From Ypsolopha sequella (Eukaryota > Arthropoda > Insecta > Lepidoptera > Ypsolophidae), in contig OW203992.1 of assembly GCA_934047225.1 (NCBI GenBank), positions 20,201,501 through 20,265,500 on the forward strand: a DNA stretch of 64,000 nucleotides, read 5' to 3'. Below are positions 30,647 through 42,346 of this stretch, in pieces. Both the position numbers and the translations under genes were made by a program. Each line of letters opens with the position of its first letter. Within the stretch, counting starts at the first letter, position 1. The notes under the pieces are model-generated. The model did no database searches. It was not told where the DNA came from and worked only from the letters and a program-made list of their open reading frames with translations.

Positions 30647-31195
30647 GCCCCGAACGACTTTGCTTCTAGAACCGCACATGAATAGTAACATAGCGCGTAA
30701 CAGCGCTCCGTCTACGGATTGGCTATTCAACTAGGACACCAAAAAACGTCAAAATTTGTTAGGGAAAATTGGCTGTCAAACCACAGACATTCCAGTAGTG
30801 AACGATTCGTTTACCACACTCTATGCTGGGAGTATTAAATGTCTGTGCCTCAGATAAGTCTGTGCTATTAAACTTGATTGTGCAGCTAAGTTCAGGCCAC
30901 TACGAACGACCATGGTATATACTGTGGTGGTTGGTAGTGGTTTTTCGCCATCTGTCAAAAAGTGCGAGAAAAGAGAAAGTGGTGGAACTAATGTGCGGAG
31001 ACACATTAAAGGAAGCCAGATAAAACGGCTCTGATTGATTAATTGATATATTAAAATATTGAAGCAGTATGGAACTAGGGGAACGGCAACTAATATTAAT
31101 TCTTCAGCTGAGGTCATTGTACATACTTTCCGATGTTCTGAAAAAACGTGTTCTGTTCGCGTACTCCACCAAAAGAATAGACTTGTCAATACGCT

Positions 31196-31560
31196 TAGAT
31201 TCAATAATGTTAAGGTGTGTTAATTCTAAAATCATTTCGAGATTTAGTTTAATAAGCCGTATTTTAGAACTTGTGGTCTAAAAAACCTCATGATGATTAA
31301 TATTTTGCAAACATACTGCAACTTCCATTTGCCTTCGTGTGACGTCACTTAAGAAAAGACTGTTTAGAGGAAAAGCTAAGTCCTTTGCTATCAAGATAAA
31401 TTAAAAATAATTTGCTTCCGACTGATTTGACAGATGAAAAGACAGACAGAGACAGACCTCTTTTTTTATAAACAAATCTGAGCACAAACAGTATCATGCA
31501 TAAAATGGAAGAAGTGACGTCATATCTGAAAAATCTTGAAAAAATCATAACAATATAATT
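31196..31560 (-). repeat. dispersed repeat related to 40440-40990 and 41830-42310
   Basis: AAGGTGTGTTAATTC, AATAAGCCGTATTTT, GCAACTTCCATTTGCC, GTGACGTCACTTAAG and the GACAGACAGAGACAGACC block recur inverted at the two other sites. Duplicated again at 54068-54432 within the segmental copy. Confidence 0.7.
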
Positions 31561-32041
31561 ATCAAATGAAAACTACCATCTAAAAATGGCGTATATTCTC
31601 TGAAAAAACAATCTTTTAGGAATTAAGCTCTGGGAATTTGACACATCAATGGTTAGTCACAATGTCAAGTCCGGTTTGTTTGGTTTGTTTACATAACCGA
31701 CCTTTCAACGAAGGCTGCAACCAACTGGATCAAGCTATACACTTACATTACGAAATTAGCCCCTACAGAGAAGCATATAAGATAGGTACAAAGTCCAATG
31801 TGTCTTACTTGATTGGGTCTCCACTGTACCTACCCATACCATACAATGGTGGCGGTCGCGGTATGGAACGTTGACATAATTTTGACAGAACGTTCGGTCG
31901 GTTGTGATAATTTACAACTGACCGCGTCCGCGACTATGTAGACCCAAAACATGTATGGTCACGAATATGGTGGAGTCTGTGGGTGTGAGTGACCACGCCC
32001 GCCATTGCGGTGGCGCCACCGTCTGTCTACAAGCGCGTAAC

Positions 32042-32213
32042 CAGGGGCTCTACCGCGTAATTCTCATTTGTATCAACTTCAAGCAAATGTATGCGAAATT
32101 CAACGCGTGCAAAAGAGATGGCATGGTAGGCGGGTGTCGTCGCACGCACGACAAATTTAAATCTCAAGTTGATGTTGATGAAAATGAGAATTACGCGGTA
32201 GACCCCCAGGTTT
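32042..32213. mobile_element. MITE, inverted copy at 39519-39683
   Basis: Ends GGGGCTCTACCGCGTAATTC and the inverse GAATTACGCGGTAGACCCC. The interior has the GTGCAAAAGAGATGGCAT block. Also present at 54914-55085 through the segmental duplication. Confidence 0.8.
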
Positions 32214-32864
32214 CAAAACAGGAGGGGTCATCGGGGGAATATACAACAATGGTTAGGTTATATACCAAAATAATGAAAACCTTGCCCTAAAATGGCGTAT
32301 ATTCTCTGAAATATATATATTTTTTAATTAATCTATGGAACATGCCAAGAGGCTTATTAATTTTAACTTGTCGGGGGGGGGGGGGGTTGAACCTCCAAAA
32401 CAGCCCTCGCCCATTTGTTTGTGAGACTGTCGGTGACTCAGAATAAGGAATACAAATAGAAGCCTCGCTAAAATAAGAACTGGGCATTAGCCATTGTACT
32501 CATCTAACGTAAATTACTCCTGTGTACGAGTGAATGAAACACCGGACCGCACTTACTTTATATTTTTTCCTGGTGTGTCACTAGATTGAACCAAGCAAAT
32601 GTCAGTTGGATGTAATTTGGATGTATTTTAAAAATTATAATACCATCAAATTAAATATGTCTCATCATTGTATCGTTGTGTTGTAATATCGTTCGTAGCG
32701 TGCATCACATCTTAATTTGGTGGCATCGCAATGTCTAATGCATTTTGCGAAAGTTTACAGCTTCACCGGGAGAAATTAAATATTTTTGTGCTCTTCCTCT
32801 CAAAATTCGTGAAAGTGTGATTTATTATTGTTTGTGTTGATTGTTTTTTTAACATTGTAATAAA

Positions 32865-34200
32865 ATGTCTTGTGCGATTGAAGGCTGTAAATCGCATACA
32901 GGAAGAAAAGAAAACAACAATGAAGCAATATCATTTCATCGGTGAGTTCTGATAGTTTTTATGTTAATAAGTTGCAGGATCATACCTAAAACTCAGTAAC
33001 AATAATAGTAGTTCTTGTAAATCATACTCGTGTTCAATTCTACAGCGATATTTACCTGTTTTATATAGATTTTCTGCCGACTATGAGAGGTTATGTTTTT
33101 TCGTATAGTGATGTACTAAAGTCCGTGTGGCAAACTATCGAACATTGGTTCCCGCGGCAGCCGTGCATAAAGGATAATCCATCTATCAAAAAAACATAGT
33201 TTCCAAGAACTCTGTAGATGGTGTTGAACTGACTACGTTGCTAGGTGCCAAAGCCAAAACGATTGAAAAAAAAAAAACATTGCGTCACGTCACATACGCT
33301 CGTTGGTTGATGACATGTGTGCTGAGCATATTATATGCGAATGCTTTGTTATGGTCCGTCCAGGTTTAAAATGTACCATGGCTTGTACTCATTGCGCTTT
33401 ACGACTTTCATCTTTAGGAAAAAGATGTATGCCTCCATTTTTATACAAATCCACAATGCACAGACTTCTCTTCTTTTTCTCTTGGGACATTTTCTTTCTG
33501 GCGTAGAAAACTCATAAAAAGACTGCTAATTATTTTTTTTTTTTTGTTGTTATCATTTATTTATTTTCAAAATGTCATTGTGATGTGATGTGACAATGAC
33601 ATTAATTACTTTTTTATGTACGTTTCGTTTAACGATCTCAAAATTACATCCAAGTGCAATAATCAAAAAATTATGTGACGTTCCGTTCCTTGCAGTAACG
33701 AATAAATATCGCTATATTTTTTTGTTACAGATTTCCAAAAAGGGAAGAATTAAAAAGTGAATGGCTTAGTTAGACGAATAATTTGACCAAATTTGGCAAT
33801 TAAAAAAGCAGTCATATTTGTTCGAAACACTTTACGTCGGATTCTTTTGGACCAAACGAAAATTTTAAATGGAGACTTTTAAAAGCAGATGCCTTACCAA
33901 CGTTATATTTACCAGATACAGACACATTGGTAACCTTTAAATACTCGTAATTATGTATATTTGCATTATCAATCTTGTTTGTAGGTACGTGCTTGTACTA
34001 TACTATAGTATATTAACTCGATAATTTTTCAATTTTAGGCAACAGAACCAGTACCTATGGATGTCTGTGGTTTAGAAAAGTGCATATTTCTATGTTCGCA
34101 AATCGTTCTGAAAGGCCTGTTCGTTCACGTTACTGCCGTGATCGACTTCACGAAGAAATTCCGCAGATCAAGACATTTTCGTACTTAGTGGTTGACAAAA
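32865..34200 (+). pseudogene. broken THAP-domain gene of P-like copy A
   Basis: Exon 1 (32865-32941) encodes MSCAIEGCKSHTGRKENNNE and ends FH, like the intact exon in copy B. Exon 2 (from 33731) reaches FPKREELKSEWLS and then a TAG, with further frameshifts before the CSKHF region. Exon 3 starts near 34046. Inactive. Confidence 0.8.
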
Positions 34201-34214
34201 AAAGTACTTTGACA

Positions 34215-35912
34215 GGGTAGTTATAAAAAAAATAAAAAATGTATTTATTGGTCACCAATTGAGCAAAGTCAGTGTACAAATATCTTAGACTAAAAGTTTT
34301 CTAACAATACAGTAGCAGAGATACACTGGTTTGCAAATTGTCTAATATTAGAGACAGTAAAATGTTGCGTTGGCAACTGTTTTAGTTTGAACTGTATTAC
34401 AGTCACCAGCGCCTTCCTGTAGTTGTAACAAGATTATAGGTCATACGTAACCGTGTTTGAGCAGGTAGTAAATTGATTAACAATTTAATTAGACACAGTG
34501 TTGATTAGACAAGCAGAAGACAATGTACAACAAATAAAAAGTTTAAAGACTAACAGGGATATATTAAAAACTTAAAGAACTACATCACAATTATAGCTAA
34601 TACAGGTTGATAAATGGAGATTGAGTGTTTGGGGTTGAAGATATGTGAAAAGAGGTGTGAGAGAGGGTGTGTGTGTGTGTAAAGTGTATGTGTGTGGATG
34701 CGTGTGTGAAGTGTATGTGTTAAAGTCACAAATAATAAACGAAAAATAGTGTTGATTTTGGTTTTACGCTGTGCTTATGGTTTAGTATACTTATTTTATT
34801 TTGGAACTTCTAGAAGAGATTCAGTTTCGTCATAAGTGAGAGTGAGAAACCAACTTCGAATTTCTGATTTACATTTGTAAAATGGTAACGAATAAATATT
34901 TAGTGATTTATTAGCCCTATTGTAAAGGCGGGAGCTTAAGACCGCATAATGCCGTGCAGCTAATTGTGTCCTGTGCGGTATACCTTTGCACACTAGATCC
35001 TTTCTCCTTCTAGCTTCGACGATAGAAGGCTCATATTTAAGGGAGGAGTGTTTCCGCAGAGTGGTAGCAAGGACAAATAGCTTTCTCACAGATAAAACCT
35101 CACAGTCACTGTATAGATCATCGGTACTGTACCAGTAAGGCTTGTTGGTCATTGTCTTTAGAACGGCCCTTTGTGCTCGCTCTAGCTTGACAAGAGCCGT
35201 CTTACAGGCGCCGCCCCATGCAACAATACAGTATGAAATTATGGACTGAGCCAGGGCAAAGTAAACGGTTTTGAGAATGTCTGGGTCCGCCGAGTTTTTA
35301 AGTTTTTTGAAAACATATATAAGTTTTCGGACACGGGAGACTAGAGACTCCAGGTGCTTGTGCCAGTTTAGAGTGCTGTCCATGATGACACCCAGGTATT
35401 TGATAGTGGAGGCACGGGCTATGGGCAAACAGTCACATACTCCACCAGCCAGGCCACAGCAATGAGCTATAATTTTGTAAGTGTTAGGATCGGGTTGAGT
35501 GTTAGTGTAGTGAGAAAAGGTGATGAACTTTGTTTTTTCTACGTTTAGGGTAAGTAAATTATGTGAGAGCCAGCCCATAACCCGCCTAAGGGAGGATTCG
35601 GCATTGCAACGTGCATGTTCCCAGTGTTTACCTTTAATCAAGAGCACTGTATCATCTGCATAAGTTATGATTTTGGTATTTGGGAGCGTCATTTGGCAAA
35701 GGCTGTTTATATATATGAGAAAAAGGGTTGGACCCAGAACACTACCCTGAGGCACACCAAATGTGAGTGATTCTATATCACTGGTGTAGGTGTTTATTTT
35801 GACATACTGGGACCGTTCACTCAAGTAACTTCGGAAAATGTCCAGTTGAATACCTCTGATACCAATGAGCTCCAGCTTTTGAAGTAGAATGGGAACAGAG
35901 ACCGTGAGACAG
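34215..35912 (-). mobile_element. 5'-truncated LINE (CR1/Jockey-like) nested in the P-like element
   Basis: Minus-strand LINE with the RT palm to C-terminus and a 0.57-kb 3' UTR ending in an A/T-rich tail near 34215. Comparison with copy B (target ...ACAGGGTAGTTCTATCGTG) shows it interrupts GGTAG/TTCTATCG; any duplication is at most a few bases. Confidence 0.85.
34796..35824 (-). CDS. LINE reverse transcriptase, C-terminal part
   Basis: 342 codons; coding similarity extends upstream to about 35912 (LLQKLELIGIRGIQLDIFRS). Motifs GVPQGSVLGPTLFLIYIN, YADDTVLL and STIKYLGVIMDSTLNWHKH are those of LINE reverse transcriptases of the CR1/Jockey group. The frame is intact to its stop, but the element lacks its 5' half. 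Confidence 0.9.
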   Translation of the reverse strand: MSERSQYVKINTYTSDIESLTFGVPQGSVLGPTLFLIYINSLCQMTLPNTKIITYADDTVLLIKGKHWEHARCNAESSLRRVMGWLSHNLLTLNVEKTKFITFSHYTNTQPDPNTYKIIAHCCGLAGGVCDCLPIARASTIKYLGVIMDSTLNWHKHLESLVSRVRKLIYVFKKLKNSADPDILKTVYFALAQSIISYCIVAWGGACKTALVKLERAQRAVLKTMTNKPYWYSTDDLYSDCEVLSVRKLFVLATTLRKHSSLKYEPSIVEARRRKDLVCKGIPHRTQLAARHYAVLSSRLYNRANKSLNIYSLPFYKCKSEIRSWFLTLTYDETESLLEVPK

Positions 35913-36951
35913 TTCTATCGTGAAATTAATTTTGGGAATGCTTATTGACTTGAACTGCGCATAATTTGATTTCTTATTACAGGTTATTAGGTATTTTAAT
36001 CGTTCATTATTTGTTATTAGTTTTTATTCAAGATAAGTTGTTGTTTATTTGATAGAAATAAAAAAAAATTGAAATTACCTCTGTAGTAATTGCGCTGTCA
36101 TCGCTCATCATTGACATAATATTATTATTACGAATCCTATAAGTCTATGATTATTATGATTTCTATTGTTGCGATTAATTCCTTCCTCCTTGATTGAACA
36201 AAGACGCGACATCAACGAACATCTATTTGATTGAGTTAAGAGGCGACTTAAAAAGTATCCACTTAAATGGTTTACGGTTGTATCTCTGATACAAGCTACA
36301 GCATTTTTTGTACTAGAAACAAGCACAATTTTGGACTTAACTTATGTACCTACCTGCCTACGAAATAGTAATTTGTACTTAATAAAAAATATTATGCTAA
36401 ACGAAAGATATCCTTTTATTAATTCCTTATTTACACAATATAACATGTGTCCCACTGGGGTAGACAGAGACCACTTTGCTATTAATTCTCTTGGCCTCCT
36501 TCCAAAGCAAGAGGATGTCACCAGAAAGGTCGGTGCCTCCTGCATTCTCTTTTTTTTCACACTTTGATACGATATAATGTGTGGTAAGGAGATTGGTCGC
36601 GGTTCATTTCGATTTGGTTTATTTATCGTAGTCAAAAATCGACATTGTTACATCACTAGCAAAGCAACGAACTAGTGACAACCTACCTAATTAAGAAAAA
36701 ACTAATACATATCCATCTCTCTCTAACGCACTAGAATGTCGTAAGAAAATCAAGGATAGGTGTCTTTCTCCGCGTATTATTTTAGTCAGGTTTCTATTTG
36801 TATTCCTTATTCTGAGGTCGGTGACGTGGATGGAGGATATACGGTCGGTGACAGATACAGAGCAGCGGGTAGACAGTTTTACAATGACCGAAAATTTAAA
36901 AAGGAGGTGGCTCCATCTATATTTTGAACCGGTCAACAGACCTTAATAATG

Positions 36952-37066
36952 TACAGTGGAGACCGCATCAAGCTATACACTTGCAGTACGACATTATCCC
37001 CTACAGAGAAGAATATAAGATAGGTACAAAATCCAATGTGCCTTACTTAATGCGGTATCCACTGTA
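36952..37066. mobile_element. short MITE, TA-flanked
   Basis: CAGTGGAGACCGCAT and ATGCGGTATCCACTG form the ends, bordered by TA, as for Tc1/mariner-type insertions. The interior (AAGCTATACACTTGCAGTAC) is shared with 31727-31830. Confidence 0.7.
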
Positions 37067-37274
37067 CAATGCTTAATCAACTAGATGGAAGCACTTGCAT
37101 TCTAGATTCGCGATATCGGTTACTCGTCACAATACGGCTGCGTTCAGTTTGATAGCCCGCCGACATCCGCCTAACACTGACAGCAGGATAGCATATATAA
37201 AAATGGCATGTTAGGCAGGCATCGCCTGACAAAAAACTGAACGACATTAAAAAAAAAAAGATAATTAAGAGGCG

Positions 37275-37415
37275 TCATCATAGGCGTCATCAAGAGCACC
37301 AACTTATCTGTAGAATGAAAATGGTGGAACTAGCATATCTGATTGGATAATATTGAATATTAGCCAATGACAGACCCGAAAAAAGCTAGTTCATTCTACA
37401 GATAAGATGGTGGCA
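37275..37415. mobile_element. hairpin MITE
   Basis: Arms AACTTATCTGTAGAATGAAA and GTTCATTCTACAGATAAGAT are inverted, with GAACTAGC/GCTAGTTC inside. Confidence 0.75.
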
Positions 37416-37449
37416 CTGTAAAGGAGGCTATGATACAGGGCGTCACCAC

Positions 37450-37668
37450 ACCAGTGTTGCCGATTTAGCGACTTTGTCGCTAAATCTAGCGGAATTTCAG
37501 TCGATTTAGCGACTTGATAAAACAGACGCTTCATACATTTTGCCGACTTTTTTCAAACTGGTATGCTATACATTTGGCGACATTTTGTTAAAATTTCAGT
37601 TAATCTGGTGACTTATATAAAAATCTAGCGACAAGAAAAAAATTTAAACGGCAGCACTGCACCCAAAT
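37450..37668 (+). repeat. dispersed repeat, inverted copy of 28008-28205
   Basis: Begins CAGTGTTGCCGATTTAGCGA and ends CGGCAGCACTGCAC. Shares the TTTAGCGACTTGATAAAACA and ACATTTGGCGACATTTTGTT blocks with the other copy. Confidence 0.75.
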
Positions 37669-38149
37669 CTCCTTACCATGGCCGAATAAAACATGGTCTG
37701 TTTCTTTGGTACCATTCCAAAACACTGCCAACAGGATGGCATATTAATTTTTGTTTGAGTGCGAATGAATAAGCACAGGAGCTTGTACGACGACACTGAT
37801 ATTATTAAATATTTGGGACGCACCGGCCCAAGGTGACGTCATCTTACGTGCTTGCCATTTTATGTCATTATTTCATGATAAGGAAAATAGTTTCAAGTTA
37901 TTTCGTTTACAAAATAATAACATGACATTGATAACTATTTTTAACCGACTTCAAAAAGGAGGCGGTTCTCAATTCGACTGTATGTTTTTTTTTATTGTTT
38001 TTTTTTTTTTTTTTTGGCGTTGTTACTCTATTACTCCGTCATTTCCCAACCGATTTGAACAATTCTTTTTTTGTTTGAAAGAGTATACTTCCAGGTAGGT
38101 CCCATTTTTGGTTTGGTCATGATCTGATGAAGATCTTCAGAGATAGGCA

Positions 38150-38640
38150 GTGGAACTCCTCAGAAAATGACAGCATATCTCTCGAAATTGAGGCAATCGC
38201 TATGTACTTGGGTGCTGATTACAAGGTATTACTTGAAAATCGACATTCTTCCACCTGACCTTCGATCCTGGCTTCATCAACATATTCACCACAGAACTCT
38301 TCAACGGATCAGAGCACATAACTCGAGATTGCGGCAATCACTGCGTTAGGGTGCTGATTCAAGGGTATTACTTGGAGATTATCAGAATACCCACCTGACC
38401 TTCGATCCTGGCTTCATCACCATAGAACTCCTCAACGGATGACAGCACATAACTTTAGATTGCGGCAACCAGTTTGTATTAGGGTGCTCATTGCAGGGCA
38501 TTGCTGAAAATTGCCAGTGTACCCACCTGAATTTCGATCTTGGCTTCATCACCGTAGAACTCTTCAACGGATGACAGCACATAACTCGAGATTGCGGTAA
38601 TCATGTTGTGTTAGGGTGCTGATAGCAGGAAGCTACTCAA
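38150..38640. repeat. tandem repeat, ~135-bp unit, about 3.5 copies
   Basis: The series GAACTCYTCAACGGATGACA, GCACATAACT, GATTGCGGCAATCA, TTAGGGTGCTGAT, CACCTGACCTTCGATCCTGG recurs in order, starting near 38155, 38296, 38426 and 38560. Divergence between units is moderate. Confidence 0.75.
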
Positions 38641-38766
38641 ACATGGCTACTTATACTCACTTGAAATTCGTTTCATATTAACACCACGTTTGCAAGAACT
38701 ACCTATACCTCACAATTTAACCCAGCAACACTAAAAAATGTGAAATAAAATAAACTTTTAACAAAA

Positions 38767-39082
38767 AAATAGCAACCGACTTCAATAGTAACAGCAGTCA
38801 TTCACTAAAAAGTTAATAATAATTCTATAAAGACCGATGGTACCGAAGCAACACTTTTGCCGACTTCTTTCTTCCTGAAACATTATGTTATCTAGAAGTC
38901 GGCGTATTTCCTACGATATAGCAACATAGAAACCAATATAAGAACGCCGACTTCTAGATAACATAACGTTTCAGGAAGAAAGAAGTCGGCAAAGGTGTTG
39001 CTTCGGTACCATCGGTCTTTTAGAATTATTATTAACTTTTTAGTGAATGATTACTATTGAAGTCGGTTGCTATTTTTTTTTT
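38767..39082. mobile_element. long hairpin MITE
   Basis: Both arms (about 150 bp) carry, inverted, ATAGCAACCGACTTCAATAG, AAAAAGTTAATAATAATTCT, GACCGATGGTACCGAAGCAA and GCCGACTTCTTTCTTCCTGA. Nearly perfect pairing indicates a recent origin. Confidence 0.85.
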
Positions 39083-39269
39083 TTTGTTAAAAGTTTATTT
39101 TATTTGTTGTTGAAATTAAACATAAACAAGTGTAATTTTGATTTTTTGCTTATCTTTGTGGTCAGATTTAAAGTTTGAGAACCGTCCATAGCGTGATGGC
39201 GTATGCTTGCGTGGCCGGCCAGTTGGAACACTATCTCCACAAATCAGCAAGATGCTCCTTACTGTTACC

Positions 39270-39490
39270 ACATTGTGTGGGGTGTCTAAGGTCTAAGGAA
39301 TGTTAGGCTGAGTCCATTAACATTACTTATATTATTATAAAAATTGTGAAATTATGTTATATATATGTATACGTATAAATAAGTAATACGTGATTTAATG
39401 GTTTTTACAAAAGTGTGTCAGAATATGCTTTTATTGTTTTACTTACCTAGATAAAATTAATAAGAGTTAAACATCGAAAATGTTAATAAC
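39270..39490 (+). repeat. dispersed repeat, inverted copy of 18125-18370
   Basis: Shares TGTGTGGGGTGTCTAAGG, TTAGGCTGAGTCCATTAACA and the GTTAAACATCGAAAATGTTAA end (in two parts) with the copy in the LUBEL intron. Confidence 0.6.
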
Positions 39491-39518
39491 CAAAAATAAC
39501 ATCGTTACGGTATCCAGC

Positions 39519-39683
39519 GGGTCTACCGCGTAATTCTCATTTTCATCAACATCAACTTGAGATTGAAATTTGACGTGCGTGCGACGACGCCCGCCTAACA
39601 TGCCATCTCTTTTGCACGCGTTGAATTTCGCATGCATTTGCTTGAAGTTGATACAAATGAGAATTACGCGGTAGAGCCCCTGC
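39519..39683. mobile_element. MITE, second family member
   Basis: Bounded by GGGTCTACCGCGTAATTC and GAATTACGCGGTAGAGCCC. Inverted relative to 32042-32213. Confidence 0.8.
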
Positions 39684-39699
39684 TGTCAGTGTTGGAACC

Positions 39700-39835
39700 T
39701 GACGAAATTGTTCATTTATGAACAGCTATCAGGCTCTTGGTGCCGCAACTCACAGAGTTCACAGACGGAAAACAAATGCGTCGGGATTAGAACCCGCGAC
39801 CTATAGATTAGTGGTTGACCACAGAGGTATGTCAA
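39700..39835 (-). mobile_element. tRNA-derived SINE fragment
   Basis: Minus-strand head near 39780-39828 with GGTTCTAATCCCGAC (B-box-like) after GGTCGC. The body's GACGAAATTGTTCATTTATG block also occurs near 30265. Confidence 0.55.
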
Positions 39836-40439
39836 AATATAGTAGATAGCTACAAAATAAAAGCTTTTATTAAAATGTTAATTTTTATTTTAATAAGTAG
39901 GTAAGTGTAGACTTGACTGGGGCACTTCAAACCGAAAAGGCAAGCAGGAACGCGAGGTCGGTCAATAACCTTACACGTGTCGTCCCGCGCGTCTATCGGC
40001 GTTGCGCGTGTATCCTCCCAGCCAGGGTCGTCGACTCCGGCACACTGCCACACATGTATAGGTAGGCAAGCACTGCTGCTGCACCAGGCCACCGAAATTA
40101 AAACATTATTAATGTAGGCACATTTGTATGTATGTATAGCTACTATCGAGTGAAGGGACATTTCGCCGATCATCCACCTTGCGGCCTACTTGCTCTATAT
40201 ATAGTAATAAAGAGTTTCTGCTGAACTTTCCACGATAATACTTTGATATGAAGCTTGATAAAATCGAAGTATTAGGAGCAAACGTGAACGACCGTTTATA
40301 GCACTGCGAAAATACTAATAAAATCAAATATATACAATAAAAAAGCTTTTAAGTAGTCCATGGGACTAAAACGAAAATAATAAGTTTAGATCGCTAAACC
40401 AATTAAATATTTTATGTTGAATTGTTTGTTTTCAAAAAG

Positions 40440-40990
40440 ATTTTCGCGTGAATTCCCAGAGCTTAATTTCTAATTTTTTTTTTTCAGAGCAAGTATAGTA
40501 GTTATACTCGATTTTAGGACATAGTTTTCATTATTTTGGTATATAATAAATTAACCATTATTTTTATGATTTTTTAAATAATTGTCCGACATGACGTCAC
40601 TTGAGAATTTTCGACATGTATACCGATTGTGATGTGTGATTGCTTTTATCAAAGCAATGTGGTCTGTCTCTGTCTGTTTACTCATCTTTGATCCATCTAT
40701 GAAATCAGTCGGAAGCAAATTATTATAAATTTATCTTGATAGCAAATGACACATTTCTAAACAGCCATTGCAGGAAGTTGCAGCTTTTTCGTAAAAATAT
40801 TCAGCATCATGAGGTTTTTCAGACCATAAGTTTTAAAATACGGCTCATTATATGTACCTAAATACGGCTTATTATATGTACCTAAATACGGCTTATTATA
40901 TGTACCTAAATACGGCTTATTATATGTACCTAAATACGGCTTATTATATGTACCTAAATCTCGAAATGGCTGTCTAAATAACACATCTGC
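40440..40990 (-). repeat. dispersed repeat copy carrying a 24-bp array
   Basis: Same family as 41830-42310 and 31196-31560: shared AGCTTAATTTCTAA, TATTTTGGTATATAA, TGACGTCACTTGAGAATTTT and TCATGAGGTTTTTCAGACC. A 24-bp tandem array has arisen inside its end. Confidence 0.7.
40841..40962. repeat. 24-bp tandem repeat, five copies
   Basis: Unit TACGGCTTATTATATGTACC plus TAAA, nearly perfect. TACGGCTTATTA is also the unrepeated sequence at 42251 in the sister repeat, so the array expanded from the element itself. Confidence 0.9.
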
Positions 40991-40992
40991 AG

Positions 40993-41661
40993 TTACTGCC
41001 GACTGTACCTACTGCCGACTGTACTTACTGCCGACTGCACTTACTGCCGACTGTACTTACTTACTGCCGACTGTACCTACTGCCGACTGTACTTACTGCC
41101 GACTGCATCTACTGCCGACTGTACCTATTGCCGACTGCACTTACTGCCGACTGTACTTACTTACTGCCGACTGACTGTACCTACTGCCGACTGTACTTAC
41201 TGCCGACTGCATCTACTGCCGACTGTACCTATTGCCGACTGCACTTACTGCCGACTGTACTTACTTACTGCCGACTGACTGTACCTACTGCCGACTGTAC
41301 TTACTGCCGACTGCATCTACTGCCGACTGTACCTATTGCCGACTGCACCTACTGCCGACTGTACTTACTTACTGCCGACTGCACTTACTGCCGACTGTAC
41401 CTACTGCCGACTGTACTTACTGCCGACTGTACCTACTGCCGACTGTACTTACTGCCGACTGCATCTACTGCCGACTGTACCTATTGCCGACTGCACCTAC
41501 TGCCGACTGTACTTACTTACTGCCGACTGTACCTACTGCCGACTGTACTTACTGCCGACTGTACCTACTGCCGACTGTACTTACTGCCAACTGCATCTAC
41601 TGCCGACTGTACCTATTGCCGACTGCACCTACTGCCGACTGTACCTGTTGCCGACTGTACC
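40993..41661. repeat. 13-bp minisatellite with 104-bp higher-order period
   Basis: About 50 copies of TACTGCCGACTGT-like units; variants alternate TGTACC, TGTACT, TGCACT, TGCATC, with occasional four-base extensions (TTAC). Blocks repeat every 104 bp (for example 41128, 41232, 41336). Because 13 is not a multiple of 3, long plus-strand stretches are open in all three frames; these are not taken as genes. Confidence 0.93.
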
Positions 41662-41829
41662 TGAACATTCCACGCGACAATCTTTTTGAAAACAAATAAT
41701 TCAACATAAAATATCAACTCTGTTTCAGCGATTTGTTTTAGCCAATGATTATTGGTTTAGCCCATGGCTTTCATAAAGTCATGTTTACTAAAAAGTTTTT
41801 TATTTATTACTTTATTTTGTACTTTTCAT

Positions 41830-42310
41830 TGAATAATGTTAATTCCCATAGCTTAATTTCTAAAAGGTTTTTTTCATTTTATTTTTTTCAGAAAAATATG
41901 CCATTTAAGAGCATAGTTTTTATTATTTTGGTATATAAATAAACCATTATTTTTTATGATTTTTTAAAGAATTGTGCGATGACCTTGTCACTTGAGAATT
42001 TTAGACATTATACTGATTGTGATGTTTGATTGATTATAAAAAAAAGTGGTATGTCTCTGTCTGTCTACTCATCTGTCATCTAGCTGTCAAATTAGTCTGA
42101 AGAAAATTATTATAAATTATCTTGACAGCCAAGGACACATTTCTAAACAGCCATTACTCAAGTGACGTCACACGAGGGCAAATGGAAGTTGCAGCATTTT
42201 CGTAAAAATATTTATCATCATGATGTTTTTTAGACCAAAAGTTCAAAAATACGGCTTATTAAACCTAAATTTCGAAATGGTTTTCGAATTAACACACCTT
42301 ACCATAATTT
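41830..42310 (-). repeat. dispersed repeat, sister copy beyond the minisatellite
   Basis: Direct-orientation sister of 40440-40990. The two copies flank the minisatellite, suggesting that the array grew at their junction. Confidence 0.7.
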
Positions 42311-42346
42311 AATCTAAGCGAATTGGTCTTCACTGCTTGCCCCGTA

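Larger units (their letters stand above)
30769..32436. repeat. recent segmental duplication, copy 1
   Basis: Essentially identical to 53641-55311 (offset 22,872); only the length of a G run near 32383 was seen to differ. It includes several older repeats (31196-31560, 32042-32213) and ends exactly at the P-like element. Short frames inside show no known protein. Confidence 0.93.
32437..36816 (+). mobile_element. P-like (THAP) DNA transposon, copy A, with a nested LINE
   Basis: Inverted ends of about 40 bp begin CTCAGAATAAGGAATACAAA. A perfect 8-bp duplication GTCGGTGA lies at 32429-32436 and 36817-36824. It carries decayed THAP-domain exons (32865-34200) and no transposase core. It is interrupted by extra sequence at about 33190-33700 in an intron and by a 5'-truncated LINE (34215-35912). 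An 8-bp duplication and a THAP domain fit the P superfamily. Confidence 0.82.
37947..39195. mobile_element. composite ACCGACTTC-type repeat region
   Basis: Begins AACCGACTTCAAAAAGGAGG, a sequence I recall as frequent in Lepidopteran genomes. It ends near TTGAGAACCG, the inverse of CGGTTCTCAA at 37972. Inside are a tandem repeat (38150-38640) and a long hairpin (38767-39082), so several elements are nested. Confidence 0.55.

Noticed and set aside
36331..36567. 78-codon frame repeated at 57050-57286 considered as a transposase part
   Set aside because: It is repeated only because the P-like element is repeated; no RNase H-like or GTP-binding motif can be seen and the opposite strand is equally open.
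40993..41661. CRISPR-like array
   Set aside because: No spacers between units; it is a direct minisatellite in a eukaryotic genome.
40992..41699. Three overlapping 117-178 codon plus-strand frames with Cys/Tyr/Leu-rich repeats
   Set aside because: They are the three reading frames of a 13-bp minisatellite; periodic peptides follow from the unit length, and no start context, splice sites or domain support a gene.
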